From the NCBI RefSeq assembly GCF_945605565.1, contig NZ_OX216966.1, positions 4,890,001 through 4,954,000 of the forward strand: a stretch of 64,000 nt of DNA, written 5' to 3'. The notes beneath the pieces were generated by a model. The model was not told the origin of the DNA. It saw nothing but the letters and a program-made list of their open reading frames with translations, and did not search any database. Positions 53,261 to 61,235 of this stretch are shown piece by piece (position 1 is the first letter of the stretch; each line of letters opens with the position of its first letter). The translations under genes were made by a program, and so were the position numbers. The DNA is from Paenibacillus dendritiformis (GTDB lineage: Bacteria > Bacillota > Bacilli > Paenibacillales > Paenibacillaceae).

Positions 53261-54316
53261 TTAATCGAGAGATCTTTCAAGCAATTCGTTGAACTTAGCC
53301 GTAATCTCATCCTTATGATCAGACACCCAGCTTTCATCAAAATTTTTGGCTAAGACAATCTGTTCTGTCGGCACCATGTAAGAAGCAAGCTTTGCTCCTT
53401 CTCTAAGCGGTCTGACCGTAAGCTCGCTGCCTACTAAATTTTGTATTTTTTCAGACAGCATATAATCTACAAATTTTTGGGCGTTTTCAAGATTCTTCGC
53501 CCCTTTGATAATCTGGACCGATTCACCCGGGAACACGGCCCCTTCCTTCGGGAAGACAATATCTACGGGCGCCCCATTCTTCATATAACTGGCCACAGGA
53601 TCCTCCCATGTCAAGCCGATGGGATACTCGCCATCAGCCACACTTTTGTGCAGTTGTCCGGAGCTGGAGGACATTTTTCCGTCCAGATTGGCAATAAACT
53701 TTTCAACAAATTCCCAGGCTTGATAAGACATCGGATCGCCATCCCCCATGGCATACAGCATAGCGGTCAGCGACTGGAAAGCAGAGCTGGAAGCTGCCGG
53801 ATCGCCGAATGCGATTTTCCCCTTCAGCTCGGGATTCAATAAATCTTCAAACCCTTCCACCTTGATATCTCCAATTAAATTGGTATTCACGATAAATACG
53901 GTTGGATCCGCAAATGCCGGGGAAAAATAACCGGTCTTGTTGCGAAACTCCTCAATCATATTCTTATCCTCAGGAGAAACGTATTGCTCGAACAAATCCG
54001 CTTTGCTTTTGAGCATCGTTTCATCTGCCGCCCACAGAATGTCGCCCACCGGATTGTTTTTCTCTGACTCGACACGCTTCACTAATTCTCCGGTACCTGC
54101 TACGATGACTTCGACTTTAATCCCGGTATCTTGTTCAAAATTAGGGATAACGGCATTGTTCAAGCTTTCACTGCGCGCCGTATAGACGGTCAACACATTT
54201 CCCTCTTTCTCTTTGACAGCGTCTTTACCAGAGCCATCCTGTGACGAGCATCCGGCAAAAAGACTTACTAATAGAGCCGCGGCAGCAACGATAGTAACCG
54301 CTTTCATTTTCTTCAT
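53261..54316 (-). CDS. ABC transporter solute-binding lipoprotein (AfuA/FutA-like)
   Basis: 351 residues. The signal peptide ends in LFAGC (C23). The mature protein starts with LTVYTARSESLNNAVIPNFE, the opening of the ferric-binding/AfuA/phosphoglycerate-type family. It contains GEYPIGLTWEDPVASYMKNGAP, a block common in members that bind phosphorylated or phosphonate ligands. I do not see the adjacent tyrosine pair of classic ferric-binding FbpA proteins. With the HptRS-like pair, uptake of a sugar phosphate or organophosphate is more likely than iron, but not certain. Confidence 0.85.
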   Translation of the reverse strand: MKKMKAVTIVAAAALLVSLFAGCSSQDGSGKDAVKEKEGNVLTVYTARSESLNNAVIPNFEQDTGIKVEVIVAGTGELVKRVESEKNNPVGDILWAADETMLKSKADLFEQYVSPEDKNMIEEFRNKTGYFSPAFADPTVFIVNTNLIGDIKVEGFEDLLNPELKGKIAFGDPAASSSAFQSLTAMLYAMGDGDPMSYQAWEFVEKFIANLDGKMSSSSGQLHKSVADGEYPIGLTWEDPVASYMKNGAPVDIVFPKEGAVFPGESVQIIKGAKNLENAQKFVDYMLSEKIQNLVGSELTVRPLREGAKLASYMVPTEQIVLAKNFDESWVSDHKDEITAKFNELLERSLD

Positions 54317-54443
54317 TCGTTCTTTCCCCCTCTTGTAATGATGAGAATAGTTGTAATTCGTATCATCATTATAGGAGCTATCCGGTGCTTCGGGTATCCA
54401 ATAATCCTAAATATATATCCTAAAATACTCAACCTCCGAAATA

Positions 54444-54580
54444 GAAAAGCATCTGCTAATCCTCTGTTTTTGCAAGCGCGAACAATATCAGAAGGAATAG
54501 ACAGATGCAGCCTCAGTATAGCAATGAAATGATGAACCTGCCAGATGTAAGGCTATGCCAAATTTTGTTACAAACCCAAG
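54444..54580 (+). pseudogene. Degenerate transposase-start remnant (right flank of A+T-rich island)
   Basis: GAAAAGCATCTGCTAATCCT matches the leader at 47503 at 18 of 20 bases. ATG at 54505 opens MQPQYSNEMMNLPDVRLC and the frame continues to a TGA at about 54616, overlapping the operator of the next gene. Same orientation as the left copy. It looks like a decayed insertion-sequence 5' end. Confidence 0.5.
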
Positions 54581-54592
54581 TCCAAATTCTTT

Positions 54593-54607
54593 GTTTGGTC
54601 ACCAAAC
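54593..54607. promoter_or_regulatory. Palindromic operator ahead of the PAS-HTH regulator gene
   Basis: GTTTGGTCACCAAAC has perfect 7-base arms around one base. It lies just upstream of the -35 of the candidate promoter. Confidence 0.6.
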
Positions 54608-54614
54608 TTTTTGT

Positions 54615-54642
54615 TTGAACATGGAATAAATTGTGCTACGAT
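54615..54642 (+). promoter_or_regulatory. Promoter of the PAS-HTH regulator operon
   Basis: TTGAAC (54615-54620), a 16-base spacer and TACGAT (54637-54642), about 55 bases ahead of the chosen GTG start. Confidence 0.5.
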
Positions 54643-54696
54643 AGAGGCAGCCTCGTGAACGTTTCCTGCGGGGCGATGCTTGGAAGGAGGAGCGAT

Positions 54697-55341
54697 GTGG
54701 AGTCGGTACAAGACGAATTTCCTTTTTTGCAAATGCTGGTCAAGGGCCTTGCCGCCCAATTCGGCGATCAATGCGAGGTCGTGCTGCACGATCTGACGCT
54801 GCCCTATGACCGGACCATCATCGCCATCGAGAACGGGCACATCACCGGACGGAAGGTCGGCGATCCCGGCACCAACCTCGGGCTGGAGCTGCTGCGCGGC
54901 AGCACCGAGGACGGCAATAAGATCAATTACATCACGCAGACCCGGGACGGCCGCCTGCTGCGTTCAACGTCACTATATATGCGCAACCGCGAAGGGCGCA
55001 TCATCGGGTCGCTGTGCATCAATTATGATATTACGGATTTGACATTGGCGGAGAAAGTGCTTAAATCGCTTACGATGACCGGGCTGCAGGCGGAAGTGAA
55101 GGAATCGTTCGTCTCCAATGTGAATGATCTGCTCGATACGCTGATCCAGGAGGCGCAGGAACGAATCGACAAGCCGGTCGCCGTCATGACGAAGGAGGAC
55201 AAAATGCGCATGATCGCTCTGCTGGAAGAGAAGGGCGCCTTCCTCATCAAAAAGTCGGGCGAGAAAATTTGCGCTTATTTGGGAATCTCGAAGTATACGC
55301 TGTATAACTATTTAGATGAAGTGAAGAAATCATCGAACTAA
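54697..55341 (+). CDS. YheO/DauR-like PAS-HTH transcriptional regulator
   Basis: 214 residues. An N-terminal YheO-type PAS domain (FPFLQMLVKGLAAQFGDQCE through IIGSLCINYDITDL) is followed by a C-terminal HTH (GAFLIKKSGEKICAYLGISK, YTLYNYLDEV). DauR, a member, controls D-amino-acid catabolism in Pseudomonas. Here it precedes a fold-type III PLP enzyme and RidA with a 24-base gap, which fits. GTG at 54697 has AAGGAGGAG upstream; an ATG at 54676 is the alternative. Confidence 0.85.
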   Translation: MESVQDEFPFLQMLVKGLAAQFGDQCEVVLHDLTLPYDRTIIAIENGHITGRKVGDPGTNLGLELLRGSTEDGNKINYITQTRDGRLLRSTSLYMRNREGRIIGSLCINYDITDLTLAEKVLKSLTMTGLQAEVKESFVSNVNDLLDTLIQEAQERIDKPVAVMTKEDKMRMIALLEEKGAFLIKKSGEKICAYLGISKYTLYNYLDEVKKSSN

Positions 55342-55365
55342 CGTGCCGTAAGGAGGCTAGCACGC

Positions 55366-56526
55366 ATGTCCAATGAGATTACACGCCGCGAACGGCGAAT
55401 TCCCTCCGCCTGGAGCGCCCGTGCCGGAGAGCTTCGCGAGGCGGAAACTCCCTTTTTGCTCATCGACGCGGAACGGACGAAGCAGAACATCCGCCATATG
55501 GCAGACATCGCCGCCAAGAATGGCGTCCAGCTGCGTCCCCATGCCAAGACGCACAAAATGCCGCATATCGCCCGTCTGCAGCAGCGGCATGGCGCCGTCG
55601 GCATTACGGTGGCCAAGGTATCCGAGGCCGAAGTGATGGTGAAGAACGGCATTGGCGACATCTTCATCGCTTATCCTCTTGTCGTGCCGTCCAAGATTCG
55701 GCGCGCCCTCGCCTTGACGGCCGACGCCCGCATTATCGTGGGCGTGGACAGCGCGGCCGGCGCGCGCGCCCTGGAGGCGGAGGCCCGGCAATTCGGCGGC
55801 GTCCTGGAGGTGCGGCTGGAGATCGATACCGGACTGAAGCGGTCCGGGGTGCGCACGGCAGACGTCAAGGCGGTGGCGGAAGCGATCGCCGGGTGTCCGC
55901 ATTTGCGCTTGACCGGCATCTATACGTTCCGCGGCGCGCTGATCCACGGGGAGGCGACGCTGGATGTCCGCAGCGCCGGTGTCGACGAAGGCATGCGTAT
56001 GGTCAGCATCGCCGAAGGGCTGCGCGAAGCCGGCTGCGACATTCAGGATGTCAGTGTCGGGTCGACCCCGACGGGCGCGTATGCGGCTGCCGTGCCGGGC
56101 GTGACGGAGATTCGGCCGGGCACGTACGTGTTCCAGGATCGGATGCAGGCCGCCTTCGGCGGCTGCAGTCTCAAGGATTGCGCGGGAGCCGTCGTCGTCA
56201 CGGTCGTGAGCTGCCCCGAGGAGGATACCGTCATCGTCGACGGCGGCAGCAAAGCGTTCGCGACCGACGTGCAGCCGAACACCGCGCCCCTCTATCTGCG
56301 CGGCTTCGGGCATGTGCTCGAAGCGCCCGAAGCGGTGCTGGAGCGGCTGACGGAAGAGCATGGCATGATACGCATTGCGCCGGGACACGGCCTGGAGGTC
56401 GGGGATCGGCTCCACATCGTGCCGAATCATATTTGCAGCACGTTGAACTTATACAATTCGGTCCAGTATATCACCCCGGACGGGGTAACGCCGATGTCTG
56501 TCGAGGCGCGGGGCTGCAGCTGGTAA
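55366..56526 (+). CDS. Fold-type III PLP enzyme: D-threonine aldolase / D-serine dehydratase family
   Basis: 386 residues. An alanine-racemase-like barrel holds the PLP lysine in RPHAKTHK (K61). A C-terminal metal site PNHIC (H355, C357) is diagnostic of the D-threonine aldolase / eukaryotic-type D-serine dehydratase group. These enzymes act on D-3-hydroxy amino acids, giving glycine plus aldehyde or, for the dehydratases, an enamine that becomes a keto acid. RidA downstream, which hydrolyses enamines, favours a dehydratase; this is inference. AAGGAGG precedes the ATG. Confidence 0.88.
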   Translation: MSNEITRRERRIPSAWSARAGELREAETPFLLIDAERTKQNIRHMADIAAKNGVQLRPHAKTHKMPHIARLQQRHGAVGITVAKVSEAEVMVKNGIGDIFIAYPLVVPSKIRRALALTADARIIVGVDSAAGARALEAEARQFGGVLEVRLEIDTGLKRSGVRTADVKAVAEAIAGCPHLRLTGIYTFRGALIHGEATLDVRSAGVDEGMRMVSIAEGLREAGCDIQDVSVGSTPTGAYAAAVPGVTEIRPGTYVFQDRMQAAFGGCSLKDCAGAVVVTVVSCPEEDTVIVDGGSKAFATDVQPNTAPLYLRGFGHVLEAPEAVLERLTEEHGMIRIAPGHGLEVGDRLHIVPNHICSTLNLYNSVQYITPDGVTPMSVEARGCSW

Positions 56527-56546
56527 TGAGAGAAGGAGAAGTACTC

Positions 56547-56555
56547 ATGGCTTAA
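56547..56555 (+). other. Minigene ATG-GCT-TAA with its own ribosome-binding site
   Basis: AAGGAG at 56533-56538 is followed eight bases later by ATG GCT TAA, and then by a second AAGGAG and the real RidA start at 56577. It may be a degenerate start left by a deletion, or a tiny translated element between the two genes. Confidence 0.3.
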
Positions 56556-56576
56556 CGTCATCATACGGAAGGAGAA

Positions 56577-57056
56577 ATGAACGATATGGGACAAATCGAA
56601 CAACGTTTGCAGCAATTGGGGATTGAACTGCCGGAAGTCGGGGAACCGAAGTTCTCCTATATTCCATCCCGGCGCACGGGCAATCTCGTCTACACGTCCG
56701 GCATGGACTGCCGGATGAACGGCGTCTTGATGTATGAAGGCAAGCTCGGATCCGATCTGACGATCGAGCAGGGCCAGGAAGCGGCGCGCCAAGTCATTAT
56801 CAATGCGCTTGCCGTCATCAAGCATGAGCTGGGCACGCTGGACAATGTATCGAAGGTGATCAAAATGCTCGCCTTCGTGAACAGCGCCCCGGGCTTCGCG
56901 GATCAGCCCTATGTCATTAACGGCGCATCCGATCTGCTGATCGAAGTATTCGGCGAGGCGGGCCGCCATGCCCGCTCCGCTATCGGAACGAGCGATTTGC
57001 CGTTCCATACGCCGGTGGAGATCGAGCTTATCGTCGAGGTGAAGGACGGAGCATAA
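56577..57056 (+). CDS. RidA/YjgF family enamine deaminase
   Basis: 159 residues of the Rid superfamily, recognised by GNLVYTSGMD, NALAVIKHELGTLDNVSKVIKMLAFVN and the C-terminal IGTSDLPFHTPVEIELIVEV. RidA proteins hydrolyse reactive enamine/imine intermediates made by PLP dehydratases. The usual RidA arginine (in SxARxxV) is replaced by HARSAIG, so it may belong to another Rid subgroup. AAGGAG precedes the ATG. It ends the three-gene group before a strong terminator. Confidence 0.88.
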   Translation: MNDMGQIEQRLQQLGIELPEVGEPKFSYIPSRRTGNLVYTSGMDCRMNGVLMYEGKLGSDLTIEQGQEAARQVIINALAVIKHELGTLDNVSKVIKMLAFVNSAPGFADQPYVINGASDLLIEVFGEAGRHARSAIGTSDLPFHTPVEIELIVEVKDGA

Positions 57057-57113
57057 TCGGGATAGACACGAAGATAAGGCGCGTTCCTTCGGAACGCGAT
57101 CAGATTGAAGACA

Positions 57114-57160
57114 AACTCCCGCGAAATACTGCAACCGCGGGAGTTCTTTACGTTTTTTTT
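57114..57160 (+). terminator. Terminator of the PAS-HTH / PLP / RidA operon
   Basis: AACTCCCGCG pairs with CGCGGGAGTT and CTTTACGTTTTTTTT follows. A smaller hairpin, GCGTTCC-TTC-GGAACGC, lies just before it at about 57080. Confidence 0.85.
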
Positions 57161-57378
57161 ATCTATTATCATCCGCTGCACCAAGCGATTGGCTGCGCTG
57201 CAAATACGGATTGATTATCCTCAGCGAGCTGGATTGATCGAACGCCAAACAGGTAGCCGATGGCTTTTTCATCTGCTTCACCAAAGAGGCTGAAGCTGCG
57301 TTAATCCCGCCGCCCTAGTCATCCCACCCCACTAAGGCTGCATTATCTCCCGCCGCTCTAGTCACCTGCTCCACCAAA

Positions 57379-57556
57379 GCTGCAAAAATGCAGCAATTTC
57401 ATTGATACGAGGCTGCGAAAATAGGATTGCTGCAAAAATACAGCAATTACCCTACGGCAAGGCATAAATAGCGTTCAAAATGGCGAAATAATGTAATTTT
57501 GCAGGATTTTCTCGGAATTTAGCCTCTTGAGGTTAAAAATGCTGCGCCTGTGCAGC
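57379..57556. repeat. Cluster of GCTGCA...TGCAGC palindromes in a gene-free stretch
   Basis: GCTGCAAAAATGCAGC (57379), GCTGCAAAAATACAGC (57429) and GCTGCGCCTGTGCAGC (57541) repeat one palindromic theme. A similar one (CTGCATTTTTGCAG) lies near 6920. The whole gap 57161-58023 carries no reading frame that I can support. Confidence 0.6.
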
Positions 57557-57700
57557 ATTTTCATACGGGGATAGCTTACTTCATGCACGGACGCTCTAGC
57601 CTCATGCACGGAGCAGCTTGTCCTAACCTAACCTGTTCTGCCTTCCCCGGCCCCGCCCTTCCGAAGAAAAAAGACTGTCGACAGGACTTTGTCAACTCTG

Positions 57701-57730
57701 AGCGTGTTCCCCGGAACGCGCTATTTTTTT
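57701..57730 (+). terminator. Terminator-like hairpin in the gene-free stretch
   Basis: AGCG-GTTCC pairs with GGAAC-CGCT and runs into ATTTTTTT. No gene is visible ahead of it, so it may end an unannotated small transcript or mark the remnant of a lost gene. Confidence 0.55.
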
Positions 57731-57870
57731 GCCAGGCCGCGTACACTCGTTCTTGCCTCCGGCAATCCGCAGTCGAGTGCGCTCGTTCTTGTCATTGGAC
57801 TTGACCTCCGTCGATCTATCCCTCATTCCTGCCGCTGGCAGTAACTTCCCTTGACCATCCGGACAACCCC

Positions 57871-57908
57871 CGATAAAGTAGACTATGTACTATTATTTTG
57901 CTTTATCG
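57871..57908. promoter_or_regulatory. Inverted repeat upstream of nhaC
   Basis: CGATAAAG (57871-57878) and CTTTATCG (57901-57908) are perfect 8-base arms with 22 A+T-rich bases between them. It lies about 115 bases ahead of the nhaC start and could be an operator or a leader hairpin. Confidence 0.35.
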
Positions 57909-58023
57909 CGGTCAAGCGGGTAAGCGACCATGCGAAAATGCGTTCTCGCGCGATAATACCATCGCCTTGCATGTCAATCTTGCGCCCGGCTTGTTCCGCC
58001 TATCAATTAAGGAGATGTAAATT

Positions 58024-59463
58024 ATGAATTCATCAACGAGCACTGCCGAGCAGGAGACGCTTCGGTTCGGGCAGAGCGTTACGATCTTCATTGCGATTCT
58101 GCTTATTCTCATCGTCCCGATTCTCGGATGGCGGGTAGAGCCGCATATTCCGCTGATTGCCGCTTCGGTTGCGGCCGGCGGACTCCTGCTGCTGTTCGGC
58201 CGGTCCTGGGACGACGTGGAGCGAGCCTTCGTCCGCGGGTTGCAAGCATCGGTCCAGCCTGCGCTCCTGCTGACGCTGATCGGCATTCTCATCGGAGTCT
58301 GGATGATGAGCGGAACGGTGGCGACCTTGCTCTTCTACGGCACGTCCCTCTTCCAGCCGCAATGGTTCACCCTGAGCGCGCTGGTGCTTACCATGATTGT
58401 CTCGATGTTCGTCGGCAGTTCGCTTACGACGGTCGGCACGTTCGGGGTCGCCCTTGTCGGCATGGCCGCCTCCATGGGGGTCCATCCCGCGATCGCTGCG
58501 GGAGCGGTCGTATCGGGCGCCTGCTTCGGAGACAAAATGTCCCCGTTGTCCGACACAACCAACTTCGCCTCAGCCGTGGCCCGGGTATCGATCCCCGATC
58601 ATATCCGCAACATGACGAAGACGACGGTACCGGCGTTCATTCTTACCTGTATCGCCTTCGCGTTAATCGGCTCCTCTTCCGCGCCCGATATGGAGGCGTT
58701 GGAAGCATTGCAGCGCGATATCGGGCAGAGCTTCCATATTACGCCGTGGGCGCTGCTCCCGCTGGCCGTCGTGCTCATCGCTGCGTTCAAGCGGGTGCCT
58801 GTCGCGCTGACGATGCTGCTTGGCATCGGCTCCGGCCTGGCTGTGGCGGCGCTGCTTCAGCATGCGTACGATATCCGGCAGTGGATCAGCGTGATGCACT
58901 ATGGATTCTCGGGCAGCTTCGCCCTGGAGGATACCGCCCGCATTATGAACCGGGGCGGCTTGCAGTCGATGGCCGGCACGATCGCGCTTATCGCCATCGC
59001 ATTCGGCATGGGCGGGCTGTTGCAGCATGGCGGAGTCATACCCGCCTTGTTCCATCGCCTCATCGCGCCGATCCGGAAGAAGGAATCGCTCGTCGTCGCA
59101 AGCGGCCTGAGCTCTATCGGCGTGAATGTCATTACCGGAGAGCAGTACATGTCCATCCTGCTACCGGGGCAGTTGTTCGCCGATGAGTATGACAAGCGGA
59201 ATATTCCGCGGAAGACGCTGTCGCGGACGCTGGAGGATTGCGGCACGCTGGTCAACCCGTTAATCCCGTGGGGCGTCAGCGGCGCGATGATGACCGGCGC
59301 CCTCGGCTTGCCGGTGCTGGACTACGCGCCTTATGCGTTCTTTCTCTGGCTGTCGCCGCTCGTTACCTTCGCCTTCGTGCTGCTGCCAGGGCTGAAGCGT
59401 GGCGCGCTCGGCCTCGGGTCCGCCTCATCGGCGCGCGGAGATGCCAAGAATGCCGGACTGTAG
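58024..59463 (+). CDS. nhaC: NhaC-type Na+/H+ antiporter
   Basis: 479 residues of the NhaC family with about 11-12 hydrophobic helices. The conserved blocks SGACFGDKMSPLSDTTNFAS and NVITGEQYMSILLPGQLF are present. It exchanges sodium (or an organic substrate, as in malate-lactate antiporters of the same family) for protons at the membrane. AAGGAG precedes the ATG. It stands apart from the amino-acid operon. Confidence 0.9.
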   Translation: MNSSTSTAEQETLRFGQSVTIFIAILLILIVPILGWRVEPHIPLIAASVAAGGLLLLFGRSWDDVERAFVRGLQASVQPALLLTLIGILIGVWMMSGTVATLLFYGTSLFQPQWFTLSALVLTMIVSMFVGSSLTTVGTFGVALVGMAASMGVHPAIAAGAVVSGACFGDKMSPLSDTTNFASAVARVSIPDHIRNMTKTTVPAFILTCIAFALIGSSSAPDMEALEALQRDIGQSFHITPWALLPLAVVLIAAFKRVPVALTMLLGIGSGLAVAALLQHAYDIRQWISVMHYGFSGSFALEDTARIMNRGGLQSMAGTIALIAIAFGMGGLLQHGGVIPALFHRLIAPIRKKESLVVASGLSSIGVNVITGEQYMSILLPGQLFADEYDKRNIPRKTLSRTLEDCGTLVNPLIPWGVSGAMMTGALGLPVLDYAPYAFFLWLSPLVTFAFVLLPGLKRGALGLGSASSARGDAKNAGL

Positions 59464-59560
59464 GCCGCATGTTGTCCCTTCCCTGACAATATGGTAATCT
59501 CATAGCAGAGATCGGCCCGGGTCCATGCGAAGGTGGCAGGGCAAGGAGAGGAGGACGGCA

Positions 59561-59920
59561 GTGATTCACCATAAGTATCCATCGTGGATCCGCTACGCGG
59601 TTATCTTCATCTCGGTAATCGCCCTGCTCGCCTCTTCCCTGCTGCCCTCCGCGCCCGAGGAACCGTTGCAGCTGGGGGAAGGAAGCGCCTATTATCAGCA
59701 TGACCGGCATTACGAGTCCGTTGTCGGCTCTCTTCATCAATATGTGGTGAAGATCCATACGTTCGTGACGTGGAAGATTCTGTTCATGCTCTACCTGCTT
59801 CTGCTTCTCGCCAGAAGCGCCGTTCCACGCTTCCGGTTCCGCGTGCCGTATCTGATTTTGCGCCGCAGGCTTCTCTTGCGGCCGTTGAAGTACACCTCGC
59901 GCTTCGTCTTCGCCGAATAG
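59561..59920 (+). CDS. Small hypothetical membrane protein
   Basis: 119 residues with two hydrophobic helices (WIRYAVIFISVIALLASSLL and ILFMLYLLLLLARS) and a basic C-terminus. I do not recognise a family. GTG at 59561 has GGAGAGGAGG upstream; the frame is open twelve codons further to an ATG at 59525. It follows nhaC by about 100 bases. Confidence 0.6.
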   Translation: MIHHKYPSWIRYAVIFISVIALLASSLLPSAPEEPLQLGEGSAYYQHDRHYESVVGSLHQYVVKIHTFVTWKILFMLYLLLLLARSAVPRFRFRVPYLILRRRLLLRPLKYTSRFVFAE

Positions 59921-59974
59921 ATTGCAAGTGTCCGAATCCGGACCTGCAGCCTAAGCGGCGAGGAGGTGTGGCAG

Positions 59975-60139
59975 ATGAAGGCAACCGGTCCAGATCAAGC
60001 CAAGCCTGCGGCGAACAGCGGCAAGCAAGGCCAGCAATTGAAGACCGATATGAAGGTCATTAATCGGGATATCCGCAATATCCTGGTGTTCACGGCGGCA
60101 TCGATCGTGATCATTGTCGCCCTATACTATTTGATGTAG
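59975..60139 (+). CDS. 54-residue single-helix membrane protein
   Basis: ATG at 59975 with GGAGGTG at an ideal distance opens 54 codons. A polar Lys/Gln-rich first half (ATGPDQAKPAANSGKQGQQ) is followed by a C-terminal helix (ILVFTAASIVIIVALYYLM) ending at TAG. I do not recognise a family. It lies 54 bases past the preceding membrane protein and is closed by a strong terminator, so both are probably cotranscribed. Confidence 0.7.
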   Translation: MKATGPDQAKPAANSGKQGQQLKTDMKVINRDIRNILVFTAASIVIIVALYYLM

Positions 60140-60160
60140 TTGGCCGCATCGGCCCTAATA

Positions 60161-60207
60161 CCTTTGCCCGCACGGGGTTCATCCCCTGCGGGCAAAGGTT
60201 TTTTTAT
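60161..60207 (+). terminator. Terminator of the small membrane-protein genes
   Basis: CCTTTGCCCGCA-GGGG pairs with CCCC-GCGGGCAAAGG and TTTTTTT follows. Confidence 0.93.
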
Positions 60208-60276
60208 GCCTGCCTGCTATTCAAGGTTCATTTTTTTCGAAACGAACATATAACTCGCCATAAAATAAACTTATAT

Positions 60277-60315
60277 AAACATTTAATTGAACCTAAATGA
60301 ACATTAAGCTATACT
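60277..60315 (+). promoter_or_regulatory. Promoter of kduI with direct-repeat operator
   Basis: -35 TTGAAC (60287-60292), a 17-base spacer and -10 TATACT (60310-60315). Overlapping it are three direct repeats, AAACATTTAA (60277), GAACCTAAA (60289) and GAACATTAA (60299), with a further GAACATATAA at 60244. They are plausible sites for the DeoR-family protein encoded downstream. Confidence 0.6.
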
Positions 60316-60364
60316 ATGAACGATAGCATTCATCATTTACTTATCCTAAGGAGGAAATCATATC

Positions 60365-61198
60365 ATGGAAATCCGTTACGCTTGTCATCCTGAAGGCGCG
60401 AAGGGCTATGACACTTCCCGTCTGCGCGAGGAATTTCTCATCGAGAAACTGTTTATCGACAATGAGATTCAAATGGTGTACAGTCATGTCGACCGGTACA
60501 TTACCGGCGGCGTCCTGCCGACGACGAAGACGGTGAAGCTGGAAGCGGACGCGAAGGAAATGGGCGCCGATTATTTCCTGGAGCGGCGGGAGATCGGAAT
60601 TATTAATGTCGGCGGAGAAGGCGTCATCACCGTGGACGGCGTTGCCTATGACATGGAGCCGCGCGACTGTCTCTATATCGGCATGGGAAGCAAGGATGTG
60701 ACGTTCGCCAGCAAAGAGGCTGCCCGCCCGGCGCGCTTCTACTTCAACTCGACGCCGGCGCACAAGACGTATCCAACGGAGAAGGTGGCCATCAGCAAGG
60801 CAACGCCGCAGCATCTCGGCAGTCTGTCGAGCTCCAACGAGCGCACCATCTATAAATATATCCATAAAGGCGGCGTGCAAAGCTGCCAGCTCGTCATGGG
60901 CATGACGCTGCTGAAGCCGAACAATATGTGGAATACGATGCCTTGCCATACCCATAATCGCCGCTCTGAAGTCTATTTCTATTTCGATATGCCGGAGGAC
61001 GGTGTCGTCTTCCATCTGATGGGCGAGCCGCAAGAGACGCGCCATGTCGTCGTTCGGAACGAGCAAGCGATCATTTCCCCTAGCTGGTCGATACATAGCG
61101 GCGTCGGCACAAGCAATTATACGTTCATCTGGGGCATGGCCGGAGAGAACCAGACATTCGAAGACATGGATATGGTCGATATGAAGGATTTAAAGTAA
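60365..61198 (+). CDS. kduI: 5-dehydro-4-deoxy-D-glucuronate isomerase
   Basis: 277 residues, the usual KduI length. Converts 5-keto-4-deoxyuronate, the ring-opened unsaturated uronate, to 2,5-diketo-3-deoxygluconate. Cupin metal motif is seen in NTMPCHTHNRRSEVYFYFD, with SWSIHSGVGTSNYTFIWGM near the C-terminus. GGAGG precedes the ATG. It leads a group with DeoR, kduD and a GH88 hydrolase. Confidence 0.96.
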   Translation: MEIRYACHPEGAKGYDTSRLREEFLIEKLFIDNEIQMVYSHVDRYITGGVLPTTKTVKLEADAKEMGADYFLERREIGIINVGGEGVITVDGVAYDMEPRDCLYIGMGSKDVTFASKEAARPARFYFNSTPAHKTYPTEKVAISKATPQHLGSLSSSNERTIYKYIHKGGVQSCQLVMGMTLLKPNNMWNTMPCHTHNRRSEVYFYFDMPEDGVVFHLMGEPQETRHVVVRNEQAIISPSWSIHSGVGTSNYTFIWGMAGENQTFEDMDMVDMKDLK

Positions 61199-61235
61199 AG
61201 AACGTAAAGGATATGAAGCAAAGGATTTGAAGAAA

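Noticed and set aside
53261..54316. Classical ferric-iron binding protein
   Set aside because: The tyrosine pair typical of FbpA-type iron sites is not visible and the regulatory pair resembles HptRS; left as an open alternative only.
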